Source of the DNA: Acrasis kona
Lineage: Eukaryota; Heterolobosea; Eutetramitea; Acrasida; Acrasidae
Length of the DNA: 64,000 nucleotides
Reading direction: 5' to 3'
NCBI GenBank assembly: GCA_026419775.2
Contig: JAOPGA020001102.1
Span: 100,852-164,851, forward strand
The notes below the pieces were generated by a model. The model worked only from the letters and a program-made list of their open reading frames with translations. It had not been told where the DNA came from and did not search any database. The position numbers and the translations under genes are program-made. This document shows positions 1-11,166 of the stretch, piece after piece (positions within the stretch are counted from its first letter, which is position 1; each line of letters opens with the position of its first letter).

Positions 1-2
1 TG

Positions 3-245
3 CTGGAGGATTGCACATACAGTCAAGATCCTGAAAATCCTGAATGGACCAAGAAGGAACAAACCGCATACTGCAAAATTAATGTCTGGGTACCGTTCGG
101 GTATCAAGACAGCATCGAGGGCTATGGTTCGTGGATCTTTACGGAGAGAGCAAAAGATGCGCTAAGGCAAGAAAAGAACCTAATTGAAAACATTATTGCT
201 AATGGAGGCAAATACACTCCTTCGAATAAAACCGACGAAATTTAA
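3..245 (+). CDS. PRELI/MSF1-family lipid transfer protein, C-terminal 80 residues (5' end outside window)
   Basis: The open frame enters from the left edge and ends at a TAA. The visible 80 residues have the pattern of the PRELI/MSF1 (Ups1/SLMO) domain: a Glu-x-Cys-x-Tyr start, then a DPENP turn, a Gln/Thr-rich strand, and a C-terminal helix running FTERAKDALRQEKNLIENII. Family members shuttle phosphatidic acid or phosphatidylserine between the mitochondrial membranes. The family usually has an N-terminal half of about 100 residues, which lies outside the window. The gene is tail-to-tail with the G-alpha gene, with only 7 bp between the stop codons. The assignment rests on the motif layout alone. 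Confidence 0.55.
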   Translation: MEDCTYSQDPENPEWTKKEQTAYCKINVWVPFGYQDSIEGYGSWIFTERAKDALRQEKNLIENIIANGGKYTPSNKTDEI

Positions 246-252
246 TGGACAA

Positions 253-1525
253 TCAACCTCTTCTGTTGCTCCGGAAACTTTGGTTGCCTTGATTTGAACC
301 GGTCGAACCCTTAGGCTTATCTTTTGCATTCTGAATAATGTGTTGGACTATGCCGTCCAACTCAACTTTGAGCGCCTCTCTATTGACTGCGTTTGTGTAG
401 TAGATCTGTCTTAGTTTATTCTCCCTATCCTTCTCTTGATACTTTTTCTTTACAAATTCTTTTGCTGCATCGGCATCACCTCCGGTCCAATCAGGGAACG
501 TTTTTTTCAAGTCTTTTCCTTGCTGAATTTTTGTTTCGAAAATGTCTGATTTGTTCATCATTAAATACACTAAAGTGTTGCTGAACCAATGACTGTTGCA
601 GTATTCGTCGAACAGTTTGAGTGACTCGCTCATTCTATTTGTTTGGTCGTCTTCGTAGCACCTCTGGTCGAACTCACTTAAGCTGCTCACAAAAATTATA
701 GCATTAACGTCTTCGAAACAATGGATCCATTCTAAAAAAACGGTTAAACGAAAAGTGAATTATAATTGTACTTTTTCTCTCGTTGCGTTGACCACCCACA
801 TCCACCATTCTTTTTAATTTGGTTATCGAATAATTTACAACTAACGACTTACATAAACTTGTGTTCCTTTACCGTGAAGTCAGTCTCGTTGATACCTGTG
901 GTCTTGACGCGAGAGCGAACCACATCATCCGTTGTTGGGACGTAACTAGCTTGACAAATACGGTCCATGTTTGAAAAATAACTACAAAGTTAAAAGCCTT
1001 TAGAAATTAGGCCTTACTATGATGCCGAGTCATCTATTTGGAATTCGCTTCTTAGGTCATATGTATCCTGAATACCCTTGTCTTTCCAAAGTTCTTCGAT
1101 GCTTCGTGCCAACTCATCGTTCCATATACTCTTTACATTGGTCAAAACCCTCTGGTCAAAATCGTTAATTGTCCTTGCCCTGACCTGGATGGTGTTATAA
1201 ATTATAAATGTCGGTGTGAGGTACCTGGTTCTCTTCGTTTTGTATTGGTATATTCAGGGCGACAGAGGCCTTCACTAAAGCCATCATAGCTCTTAGAATG
1301 TTTTCATAGACTACGGGTCTGTGATTCTGAAGCTCTTGTTCGCTATATCCTTGTTTGTATAATATCCTCATTCTGATGCGTAAATAACGTAATCATAAAA
1401 TGTATTATGTACTGCTTAAAGATTGTACTCTTCCCACTATCTCCCGCGCCGACAAGTAGTATCTTGAATAGCTTCTCTTGTGGCTCTATCTTGACGTCAG
1501 CATTATTGGCACGCAAGCAACTCAT
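253..1525 (-). CDS. Heterotrimeric G protein alpha subunit, divergent
   Basis: This is a six-exon gene. Short introns separate exons that rejoin into a standard G-alpha: P-loop GAGDSGKST (exon 1), switch I Arg in VRSRVKTTGI, switch II DVGGQRNERKKW, the FVSSLSEFDQ strand and the NKSD base-specificity motif. Helix alpha5 has TNAVNR where the family has TCATDT, and the C-terminus runs on about 25 residues past the usual end in a Gly/Ser/Asn-rich tail closing in RRG. The P-loop Asp replaces the usual Glu. The N-terminus (MSCLRANNADVKIEPQEK) lacks the Gly2 needed for myristoylation, though Cys3 could be palmitoylated. Such proteins relay receptor signals at the plasma membrane. The altered guanine-contact loop and tail suggest unusual nucleotide exchange or receptor coupling. 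The stop codon is TGA. Confidence 0.9.
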
Positions 1526-1596
1526 ATTATTTTAAGACTGTCCGTTTCATACAAATGTCAAATGTCTCCCGTCAATTTTAGTGCGAATTAGGTTCA

Positions 1597-3650
1597 CTAA
1601 TCGTTCATCACCTTTCGGTACATCATTTTCTCAGAATAAATTGCCCTCGACAATTTCTTGCCCACGGAACGGGTGCGTAAGTGGTCACTCCCATAAATGT
1701 TCTCGCATAAATTGAAACTTTTTTGAAAGAATGACACAGCATTAATAGGATCATTCTTTACTGAGAAAGCCCTTCCTAGTATCTCCAAAGTATGTACAAT
1801 CCGTTCGTCAGTCTCCCCGTGTAGTTTCGACTGCCTTTTTAGTACCTCCCTGAACATTGTGATTGCTTTGTCCACTTCCACATAGGCATCCTGAACTTTA
1901 GGCTCGCAGTCCGTGTCGTAAGGCTCATCATCACCATTTGCATCTCTATGGGCCTCTCTAATCTCATTACTCAGTATTTCAGCTTTTATTCTTGCCAATT
2001 CCTCCTTTGCATATTCAAACTGGACATGAGATAGTTTCTCGTACAGCTTAACAGTTTTGACATGCGTAGCTCCATGAAAGTTCTCTACGCCCTTCACAGC
2101 GGACGCTAAATGTTCTATAGATTTTAACAACTCTCTATTATTGTAATATATAGCTCCCATGGAGTACATAATAGTTGCTGAATCTAGCATACTTTTATCC
2201 CTATATTTTTTTAGAGTAGAGGTAGTCAATCTACTTACGTTGCGATATTATCGTACAATGATTTCGCTTTCTGAAAACTCTTGAGGGATTCCTCGAAGTT
2301 GCCACATTCTAGGTGCATCTTGGCAATCTCTCTATGTACAACAGCTACATCATGATGCACTTCTCCAAAACGCTGTTCTCTTATTTCTTTAGCTTTTAGG
2401 TAATAGTGAAGGGCGTTTTCCAAGTTTCTTGTCTTCATTTGAAGTTCTGCAATGCACATGTATATATCAAACCCATATTGATCTCCTCTTATGAAGACCA
2501 AATCTTTTTGTCTATCAGCTTCTCTGAGGCATACGTTTGCATTTTCATACATTTCCATATCCATATAGCATTTTCCTATGGTGGTCAATAGCTTTGGTAA
2601 AAGTTTTCTGAGCTGAGGATCTTCAAATGATGGAATGTCGTCGTTGTCATCTGATGTTAATTTGTTGTCCATCGAGGACTTGTATTCTTGTAAATAATCC
2701 ATTATCATTCTAAGGGCTTTTTTCAGGTGCGGAAGAGCTTGTTCAAACGCTTTCATGGCTACGTAATTGACGCCAATGTCTATAATTTGTCGGGCACATT
2801 GCAAACTCTTTTCTCCATACAACTATTAAAAACAGCTAAGAAAAATTATAATTCAAATTCTCACCATTCTAGCAAGAGCTTTCCCTGTTATCCGTAAATC
2901 TATTACCGATTGATATTTTTTTAGTAGACTTCAACCTCTCAACCTTCTTTTCAATAAGCTGTAGTTTCTTCTCCGGGGGTAGCTGTTGTTGTTTAGCATC
3001 GAATTGAATGTCGTCCTCTATTGAAGATTAGTACTACACTAAGAATGTGATTACCAATCTCGAAAGGTTGGGTGGATGATTTACTTCTATTTGTAATAAA
3101 CGACATATTTGAAGCTGTAGTACGTGGAGTAGGCGAAGCGCTTGCCCTTGATGTATGTGGCATAGAATCTCCAACCAGAGCCTCCAATAAATCTCCACCA
3201 GGTGTAGAACTTCCATTTATTAGCAGATTAAGGTGATCATCATTCAGGTCAGGGCCATTAAGCGAACGAATCATGTGCATTATTTCATCAGTATTTTTAT
3301 GCTTTTCACTATTTTTCTTCTCATTTTTTTCTTGACCCTGGAGTTGATTTGGGTCTCTTCTGTACAAACGAAGAATTTGTTTTGGTAATTCTTTGAGGAG
3401 AAACTTCAATCTCTCCTTTAATGTATTGATGCACTGGAGATACTGCTCTTCTTAATAGATCGTCTCTTGTTTTCGCAGATGCATGATGTTTGTTTAGAGT
3501 CAAATGTTTCAGAGTTTTTGTGAAATCCATTAAATCCTTCGAATAGTTATTAATCTCCTTGGACATTTGTGCCATCATATTTGGCGACGAAAGTGAAGAA
3601 GAGTTGCTCTTCTTCGTGAATCGATTCGGGCTACGAGGCTGCGGAATCAT
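1597..3650 (-). CDS. Kinesin-light-chain-like TPR repeat protein (two frame breaks in this sequence)
   Basis: Tetratricopeptide helices fill the middle and C-terminus, for example YGEKSLQCARQIIDIGVNYV and VHHDVAVVHREIAKMHLECG. Their spacing resembles kinesin light chain or TTC23-type repeats, so a scaffold role is likely, partner unknown. The N-terminal 230 residues are low-complexity Ser/Lys/Asn with one helical segment. Clean introns lie near 2231-2270, 2824-2866 and 3020-3056. The frame also changes at the T7 run at 2916-2922 (minus-strand A7): with one A fewer, the frame reads directly into a conserved-looking YQSVIDLRITGKALARM. A second change lies near 3410-3445, where either a 28-nt intron or one surplus G would explain it. 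I treat it as one gene of about 640 residues. The start at 3650 is the first ATG before the Ser-rich region; an earlier one lies at 3677. Confidence 0.7.
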
Positions 3651-3703
3651 TAATGTAAACAGTAGATAGACAATCAAGTTGACCTTTAAAAAAATTCATA
3701 TCT

Positions 3704-6700
3704 TTAATTAAAAAAATCATCAAAGCTGTCCACTATATCAGCACGACACTTGGGCTGTTTGGGAAACAGTTCCGGATCAATAATTGCCGTCACCACCTTC
3801 TCATCATTAACAGTTGGCTTCCCCCTCATCCTGACTTGCAAATAAACTTGACTCAGTGTGATGTCCTCCTCTTTTAGCTCCTCCTGTGACTTGTTCAACA
3901 TTTCTAAAGTAGCCTCGCCCTGATTTAACAACGTTTCAACCTTCTTCAACCGTATCTTCTTTTTCAAAGAAACACCACCCCGATTCAAAGGGCGCACCTG
4001 GTCAACCGCAGCGGCAGCACGTTGATGTTTGATTTGTATTTTTTTATTATTACATATGGTACAAGAAGTCGCACCCATTACATTCAAACAACGCTCATGA
4101 AAAGAATGACCACAATTAAAAATCTTTACTTGATTTCCGTCATGGTGATCTTGATGATCGTCATCATCAGCATCATGATCAAATTCAATTAATGGACTAG
4201 CACAAAAAATACACATTTTATTTCTAGGTCTCGTGCCCATTTGTTGTTTCTTGATGTAATTTGAATGTAACATCAAATTGTCCAAATCAATTAATTTCTT
4301 AATTGAACAATACAACATATTCTCGTATTGTAATTTATCATAAACATCCATAAACGGCCTCTTGAAGTGTCCATATTCATCTCTACGATATCTACGTATC
4401 GATTGTTTCAATAATCTCCTCAGCGGCAAATAATCTTGAATCTGATTGAAAATGTAATTCACAAAATGCGACATGGTCTTTTGTAGCCACAGATTAGCCA
4501 ATTTGGGCAAATTATGCGCGCTGTAAGGATCGTTCATGATTCGTTGTTGATCCAATTGTTTGAACTTGATTCGATCGTTCAAATCCTTTTGTGTATTTTC
4601 GATCACTTTTAGAGAATCTTGTAAGGAATGTAATTCTTCATAAGCCGTTGCATCGCTCGCAACAGTCAATTTTGATTTTTGTAAAACAATTTTTTGTTTT
4701 GTTGATTTGATTTGTTTTACGACTTGTTCCAAATTAGATTGTAATGATTTGATTTCCTTTTCCAAATCATCCAAATCTTCGTCATCGTCATCATCATTCA
4801 AATCATCGTCAGTGTCATCGGTGTCATCGTCGTCTTCATCTTTATCAGTATCATCATCTTCATCTTCATTTTGATTTGAATCTTGATTTGATTTTTTTTT
4901 GTAATTGACGCCGACGCCGACGAGGATTCTCCTTGTAATAAGCTCTGGTCAAATCTCGTTGTGGTTTCAAAAAATGGTCCAACAACTCGAACCATATGCT
5001 CTCCACTTCCTTCTTTTCGATATTGTTTTGATCAGCAGCTCTTCTAAATATCACCAAAACTTGTTGTAAAGTAGACATGACTTGTTTCGATTCTTCCAAA
5101 TCACACACATCTTTATTATCGATCAGGGGCAATTTACAACCAATGCTATTACTATCCAATTCGATCGAAATGTCATCATCGCATCTCGTCAAATCAAACA
5201 TGTTTTCCAAATCATTGTAAATGTTATTTTTAGGATCCATTATATTTGATGTTTGACATAACTTGACTTTGAGCGTTTCTTGTTTCAACTTGATCTGATC
5301 AATATATAAATTAATGGCCCTCGTCACATCTCCACCACGTTCCAATAAGAAACTACAGGCATCTAATATGGAATAAGACTCACATAATTCCAAACAATCA
5401 TCAATTTTGTAATTCGTCGTGGTTTGTATCTTTAAAAAAGAAAGCACTTGAGTAGGTTCGTAAGTACACAGCAAGTGAAAAAAAGTGCTAAAGATTTGAT
5501 CCTTATTTTTCATGTCCTTGATGGGCGAAGCATCGCTGTTGATGTCTTCGTCTCCAATTAAATTCTTCAAGTAATCGAATTGTAGTTTTGGATAATCAGT
5601 CAGTAACTGTAACACCAAATCTCTTTCGTCTGGCGTGGAGTAATACTTGTTTATCAACTTTGCAGTTGATTCCGAATCCAATTTGATCAATTCTCCCAAG
5701 TGATGCAAAATTGCACTTTTAATGGAAGATGAGATTTTTTTGAAATTTGAATCGCCCACATTTACATTGTCATCATTTAAATTCGAATGCAAGTATTTAA
5801 AAATGTTATTTCGATAATCAGAATCTTTCAAGTAAGCATCCAGTACCTTTACAAAATTAAAAGTTAAGGTCTGGATGTAAGCCGATACTTTATAGTAATC
5901 AGCCTTTTCACAAATATTAGATAATTTGGTCAGGTTCAAATCATTAGTCGATTGTGTCTTTAGCGTTTTTACCAAAATGGTTTGAGTCTGGTCGTGATTC
6001 GAATCGTATATTTTATAATCTTCGAATCCAAGCACGGTAAAGATTCGATGAACAATATCGGCTTGTATGCTGATCAAATCGATGCTAGTGAAATAAGCAA
6101 TGAATTGAAACAAGTAATACAAATCTTTCATTTTTGGAAACGATTGATGGATCATTTCCCAAATATTAAATGCATCGATGCTCGAATCGACGTATATTTG
6201 AATCATGAAATCAACTATTCCTTGTTGTGTCATTTTCAAGTTTTGATTGGGGTGCTGGTGGTGATGGATCCATGGTGAAGTTGGAGATTGGTCCATGAAA
6301 ACTGATTTTAATATGGTAAAGAAACGATTCGATTGTAAGGAAATGATTTGTATCATGATGGATGGGTCCCCGAATATATAATTCAATAATTCAATTTTGA
6401 TCATTGCTAATGATTTTTGTGGGATTTGACCCGTTGGGAAAGCTTCTCCCGCGAAGCTCTTTTGAATGAACGTATACAACATGTCTTGTTGGTCGGGATT
6501 GGAAAGTAAAATTCGAATGGGTTCGATGTAGTCGTTCCTGCTGTTTAGTATGAAAATGAGTGCCCTCCACATGTCGTGTTTCTTACAATAATCCATCATC
6601 AAGTCAAAATCAACGTGCAGATTTAAAATCAATTCTTCCATTTTTTGAATTTGATTGGAATCTTGATAATGTTGTAACATGGATTGTAAGTAATCGTGTG

Positions 6701-8852
6701 GAATGTTCCTTAATTGAATTTTTTAAAATGAAGTGTTCGACCAATTGCATGAACAATTCGTCATGATGGGGAGAGAATTTATTTTGAATGATTGAAAAGA
6801 TCAAATCGCTTCGATTCACGCTAATGGCATAACTAATCATTTTGATTCCCATTTGGTACCATTCATCGTTCGAATGTTCCATTTTGAAATCTTGTAAAAA
6901 TTGAATCAGTAAAGATTGTAATAGATTAGAAGCACTCGATTGGACCACTTGGGTGTCGCCAGGCGATCCTACCACGGCCGCTCCTTGCGTGTTGTAAAAA
7001 TCCAAACACAATTGTAATGCCTCCTCCCAGCAATTGATTTTGACGAGCGCATCGACTCGTTCTTGCCACGAAGATACCCTCATGGTCACTAATTTGAGTT
7101 TTCCCAAAATGTACATGTCGTTATTGATGGAATGGTATGAACCATGATAACTATCCCTGTTGATTAGTACCGTTCTTTCGTTTTGCATAATGTCGAATCG
7201 GGAGTGATTGACGATCGAAATGTTTCGGATGCAAATGGATTCGAAAATGGATTGTGCGAACGGGTCCATGATGGATACTCGTTGGTCGCTGTCCAATAGT
7301 GCCAACACTCTTTCGCTCAACCATGTCATTCCAATCAATTCGAATTGTAAAGTCATGAAGCTCATTCTGAACAATTCTAATTGTTCTTGTTTGTAAAGTT
7401 TGTAAAGATCTAATTGATTTCCCCAACCAATGGCAAGTACTGGATCTTTTCCCGAAACGTCTTGAGTGGTGTTGGTGGTGGAAGTGGTTGTTGTTGATTT
7501 TGATGATGCGCCCTTCCAACATAAGTACGGAAGTGCACCTGGTGAAATGTTCGTTGGTTTTTGTAATCTGTAAATGATGCGTACCGTTGGTTTGATGGTC
7601 ATGACCATCATTTCTTTGTCGGTTGCGACGCTAATGATTGTGTATTGGTTTGATGCGTGGTGGCATTGTGTATTTGAGGGTAGCACTCGTAGGTACCGTA
7701 TGGGTCCGAAGGTATTGTCGAAGACAGAACGAACGTCGGCGTAGGTTGCGAATAAAACTTTGCTGAGCGAAATCATTTTCATGACTGATTGTGACGAAGC
7801 AATGATGCGGTCTTTTTCATTCAAGAATTCAATGTTGTCGACAGGTGTGTTGAAGACGTCCGATAATTTTTTCACCACCACCTGCGTGCAGGATTAGTAA
7901 ACATTAATGAGCACAAACACATACTTTTGTTTTGGTGTCAAAGACGGAGATTTGTCCTTGTTGATATCCGATGGCTATTGTTTCACCGCTTGGTGTAATG
8001 TCTAATGCTGTTACTTGATTATATTGATTGATGTAACGTGTTTCAACATCTAAAGAATTATTAAAATGAGCATATGCACTACTAACCTGACTTGAATATG
8101 CCGTGTATGCCATTACTGCTAAACAATAGGACTTGACCGTAAGTGGTTCCGATGGCGATCAAGGTTTGAGAAGTTTTAATTACACAACCTTGGCCAAATT
8201 TCAATCTGGTGCTGTCCTTGTTTAAAAAATCAGTAATGTGGTTGGGGGTATTGATCCTCATGATTTGAAGTGCACTTTGTATCAGTGCTATTTGTGCTGG
8301 GGATTTCTTAACTTTTTTTACTGTCACCAATCTCTCTACTTCTTCTTCGCTACTTTCATCACTATACACAAACTCTTCTCCTTCTGCAAGTATGTCGTCC
8401 AAGTTTAAGTGATCCTCGACGGGATCCTGTGAAACTAGAAGCTGATCAATTTCTTTTATGATGCGTGATTGGGAGTCACTGTTTTTTGTGTACTCTGTAA
8501 ATTATAAATGTAAGTTTGATATATTTTTGGGTTACTTTGCGAGTGTTCGCATATACTAGCTAGCATGTTCTCATCTTCACTGTCCTCGATGTCAAGTTCG
8601 TCTAAAATGGCATTTACTTTATCGCCATCATCTGTAGCATCTGTATTATCGTCTATACTTGATAAATTCTCATCCTATTATGAGTGATGAAAAGAATGTA
8701 AATTCTCCATCTACCTTTTTCATTGTTTCATCAGGGGCTGCTATAATTACTAGTTCACCACTTGGTAAATTCATCTTCTTATAAGGTGAGGTATAAATTC
8801 CTTCGTAATCATCTTCATCACTGGACGTGGATGATGTTAGGTCCTCATTCAT
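3704..8852 (-). CDS. VPS8: VPS8, CORVET tethering complex subunit
   Basis: VPS8 tethers early endosomes as part of CORVET. The order of parts fits the family: an acidic N-terminus; a WD40-like propeller (TLIAIGTTYGQVLLFSSNGI, GETIAIGYQQGQISVFDTK, then LSDVFNTPVDNIEFL and GMTWLSERVLALLDSDQRVSIMDP); a long helical solenoid; an Asp-rich stretch; a coiled coil; and a C-terminal RING-H2 with CIFC, CGHSFHERC and CTIC. It is about 1,660 residues, somewhat longer than animal VPS8. Four introns of about 40 nt lie in the 5' third (near 7882-7925, 8057-8095, 8495-8535 and 8675-8715). Two frame breaks fall in homopolymers: T6 at 6719-6724 and T9 at 4892-4900. Removing one base from each restores a single frame. 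The alternative, three separate genes, is unlikely because the fold continues across both breaks. Confidence 0.8.
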
Positions 8853-9199
8853 CACTTTTTGTAAATAAATACTCCTTACAAAGAACACAACAAATTAATC
8901 AACACATCGGAGTCTCCACCCATCATTGAATGTGTTTTAATATGCAGCACAATACAATCGCGTTTTATAAGACAGAAAGGGAAAGTTAGAAGATTAACTT
9001 CTGAGCAGCAATTGGATATCTTAGTAGTGGGTCAAACTACCATTACTCAAACAACAAAAGAATCGTCATCGATGCTGCGTTTCGGTTAAAAAAAAGAATA
9101 TCAACAATGATTCGTTGTCTATCAAGACAGGATATGTTTTATTACTAAACATTCACAATTGAAAATTGCCCTTAAACATTCAATGAATAACACGGTTGA
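8853..9199. other. Intergenic stretch, no gene seen
   Basis: About 350 bp between the VPS8 start and the transposase remnant. Stops are frequent in all frames and I recognise no motif. It presumably holds the VPS8 promoter. Confidence 0.6.
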
Positions 9200-9720
9200 T
9201 TACACTGGCGGTCCAATCCAGCTACCAATAACACCAAAAAAAGCAATATTATTGGGAATTGTCCATCCATCAAGTGAAAGAGCGACTATATCGCAGGTAT
9301 CTTCTAACAACTTCTTAAGCTCTTGACGCGACTCGTCAAAATATTGCTCAACCCTGCGCTTCAATGTTGCAGCTAACATGGAATTTTCAAATCCAATGTT
9401 TTTGAAAATGCGTTGGAATAATGTTGCCTCAACGAAAGTAAAAGGTAAATCTTCCTCAACAACCAATTGTACAACATCTCGTTCGTTTTGTTCACGATCT
9501 CCTAGCTTTGGTTGCTCACTTGCCACTTGACTTCTTTCCTTTATTCCATGCTTCTCAAGATGGCTTTTCATGTTCGATGTTGAATTTTTTCGCATGCTCC
9601 AAAACATTCCATTTGCAGTATTTGCAGGTGTTCAAAAATCAGGTTGCCCACCCTTATTTGTTACTGGCGTCACATTGATGCGATCCCAAACGTAGCTTCT
9701 TTTTGTTCCTTTAATATACT
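9200..9720 (-). mobile_element. hAT-family transposase remnant (BED finger plus N-terminal region)
   Basis: The longest frame (9200-9607) reads LPFTFVEATLFQRIFKNIG, then a helical region, then CDIVALSLDGWTIPNNIAFFG. This matches the start of hAT (hobo/Ac/Tam3) transposases up to the first catalytic Asp in the LDGW motif. Upstream, across frame breaks and a stop, the sequence YVWDRINV, then CKYC, then TSNMKSHLEKHG forms a BED zinc finger as in full hAT elements. The remaining roughly 400 residues of RNase H fold and the dimerisation domain are absent, and the frame ends just after the SWIG stretch. The copy is therefore dead. I found no terminal inverted repeats or 8-bp target duplication. Confidence 0.75.
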
Positions 9721-9857
9721 CATACTAACTTCTCTCTTCTTAAATAGAAGCATTTTATCCGTTCTTTTCAATTTGATAGAAGGGACAAGCTATATCGCAT
9801 TTTCTTTTGTTGGAATTACTTGCCAGTGTTGCTTGGATCGAAAAATTATAATTATTG

Positions 9858-9927
9858 GCACATCATCACTATATCAATGTACCAGTAAATCTTGTAGTAA
9901 TTTAACATTGATATAGTGTTGATGTGC
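9858..9927. repeat. Inverted repeat, 23-bp arms, 24-nt loop
   Basis: The left arm (9858-9880) and right arm (9905-9927) are reverse complements with one mismatch. A transcript would fold into a stable hairpin. It sits about 140 bp beyond the hAT remnant in otherwise featureless sequence (9721-10073), so it may be part of a foldback or MITE-like element. It is too far inside for simple hAT ends. Confidence 0.7.
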
Positions 9928-10073
9928 TTCTATAAATCTGTTTAAGTATTTGCTACTTCGACCTCTTCACCTCCTAGTTGTCTTGTCGGAGCTTCATCAA
10001 GGTGGAGTGTTTCCCTTTGTAAGAAGTATTAATAACCGCCAATTCGCATCAAATGATCGATTAGTTTATCAAA

Positions 10074-10580
10074 TTGATGTCGCTTGATCCCTTCACACAA
10101 GGTACATCTCAGCAACTTGATCTGTACGCAAATGCTCCACCAATCTCATTTGATTGGATAAAGCATCATAGGTCGCTAATAGTAAATGGAATAGAAAAGG
10201 ACATAACAGAGAAGCGGAAAGAGTTGCAATATTATTTGGATATGTTTAAATTAAGGATGCACGATTGTCCTGAAGTTATTTTAAACAATATCAAGAATAA
10301 CGTTGAGAGGTTGATTAGTGAGATTGAAGCGAAGGTAGATTTTAAAAAAAGTTACATCAGAACGTTGGTTCATGATTACATTAATCAAACGTTTATCACA
10401 GAAGATAATCAGATTTATTTTAAAGAACCAGGCTGCTGAACAAACAGATTCACTCTCTATAGGAAAAGATGTAATGCTGTTCAAAGTTAAAAGCAAAGCA
10501 TGTACTCAAAATAAAATTTATGCTTGGTCACACCTAGTAGTCAATTGTCTCATAGCAGATGGATTTATTCTTCCAATATA
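10074..10580 (+). pseudogene. Unrecognised gene, apparently broken
   Basis: The first open frame (10074-10439) encodes 121 residues, mostly Lys/Glu/Ile-rich helix with likely coiled-coil character (DITEKRKELQYYLDMFKLRM). A second frame picks up within the last codons and runs to 10580 (QAAEQTDSLSIGKDVMLFKV, then KIYAWSHLVVNCLIADGF). A third frame then continues towards the next remnant. I do not recognise the family. The frame changes are not at obvious introns, and the surroundings are transposon and pseudogene remains, so I favour a decayed gene. A short multi-exon gene cannot be excluded. Confidence 0.3.
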
Positions 10581-10640
10581 AATCTTGATACAGTAATTGA
10601 GCTCCCTGTCTACTTCGATGACACTCAACTGACTTGTAAA

Positions 10641-10910
10641 ATGAAACTACCATTAATTGTGATCTTTGCGTTTGCGGTCAGTATCAATGGATGGATTGCA
10701 GACAAATTCAAGCATTCCGGAATGACGTACACAAATGATAAATATTGCAATGTGAGTTACAGTTCAGAGGACCTCTCGATAAAGAACATGGCAGACGTTG
10801 GTGTGAATTGAGTCGCCATTGTAGTTACTCGATATCAAAAGAAACACAACACAACAGAGATTCAATGGGAAAGATTTTTCAGAACAAAACTGGTCAGAAT
10901 GGTTTGGTAT
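10641..10910 (+). pseudogene. GH113-like secreted glycosidase, N-terminal fragment with a nonsense codon
   Basis: A clear signal peptide (MKLPLIVIFAFAVSINGW) is followed by HSGMTYTNDKYCNVSYSSED and IKNMADVGVN, then an in-frame TGA, then VAIVVTRYQKKHNTTEI. Family members of the GH113/GH5-like beta-mannanase type have a Trp in the position of the TGA (G-x-N-W-V-x-x-x-V-T). The frame drifts again after about 30 more residues and no catalytic region follows. The gene is therefore truncated and dead. A C-terminal fragment of the same kind of enzyme lies on the other strand near 35.3 kb. Confidence 0.6.
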
Positions 10911-11166
10911 GTTTGTGTGCAATAGTTGTTATCGCAGTTTTGAGATAGTGATACATATATAGCATTGTTCGGTTTAGAGAAAATGTATCCATAAACAAAT
11001 GATGGCAATGTAACAGTACCCTGGATTTGATGAGATGACCGAGCACCTTGAATCAAGACAAGAGGCCAAGGAAGTATTCTATAATTTTGCTCTCTTCTAA
11101 AAAACACAGTTCATAATTGTCATTTAATAGTTGGATCATAAGAACAACTAACATAATTGGTTCACT

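Noticed and set aside
9644-9916. 90-codon plus-strand frame opposite the BED finger
   Set aside because: No recognisable feature, hydrophobic and Cys-rich by chance, and it overlaps the hAT remnant and hairpin.
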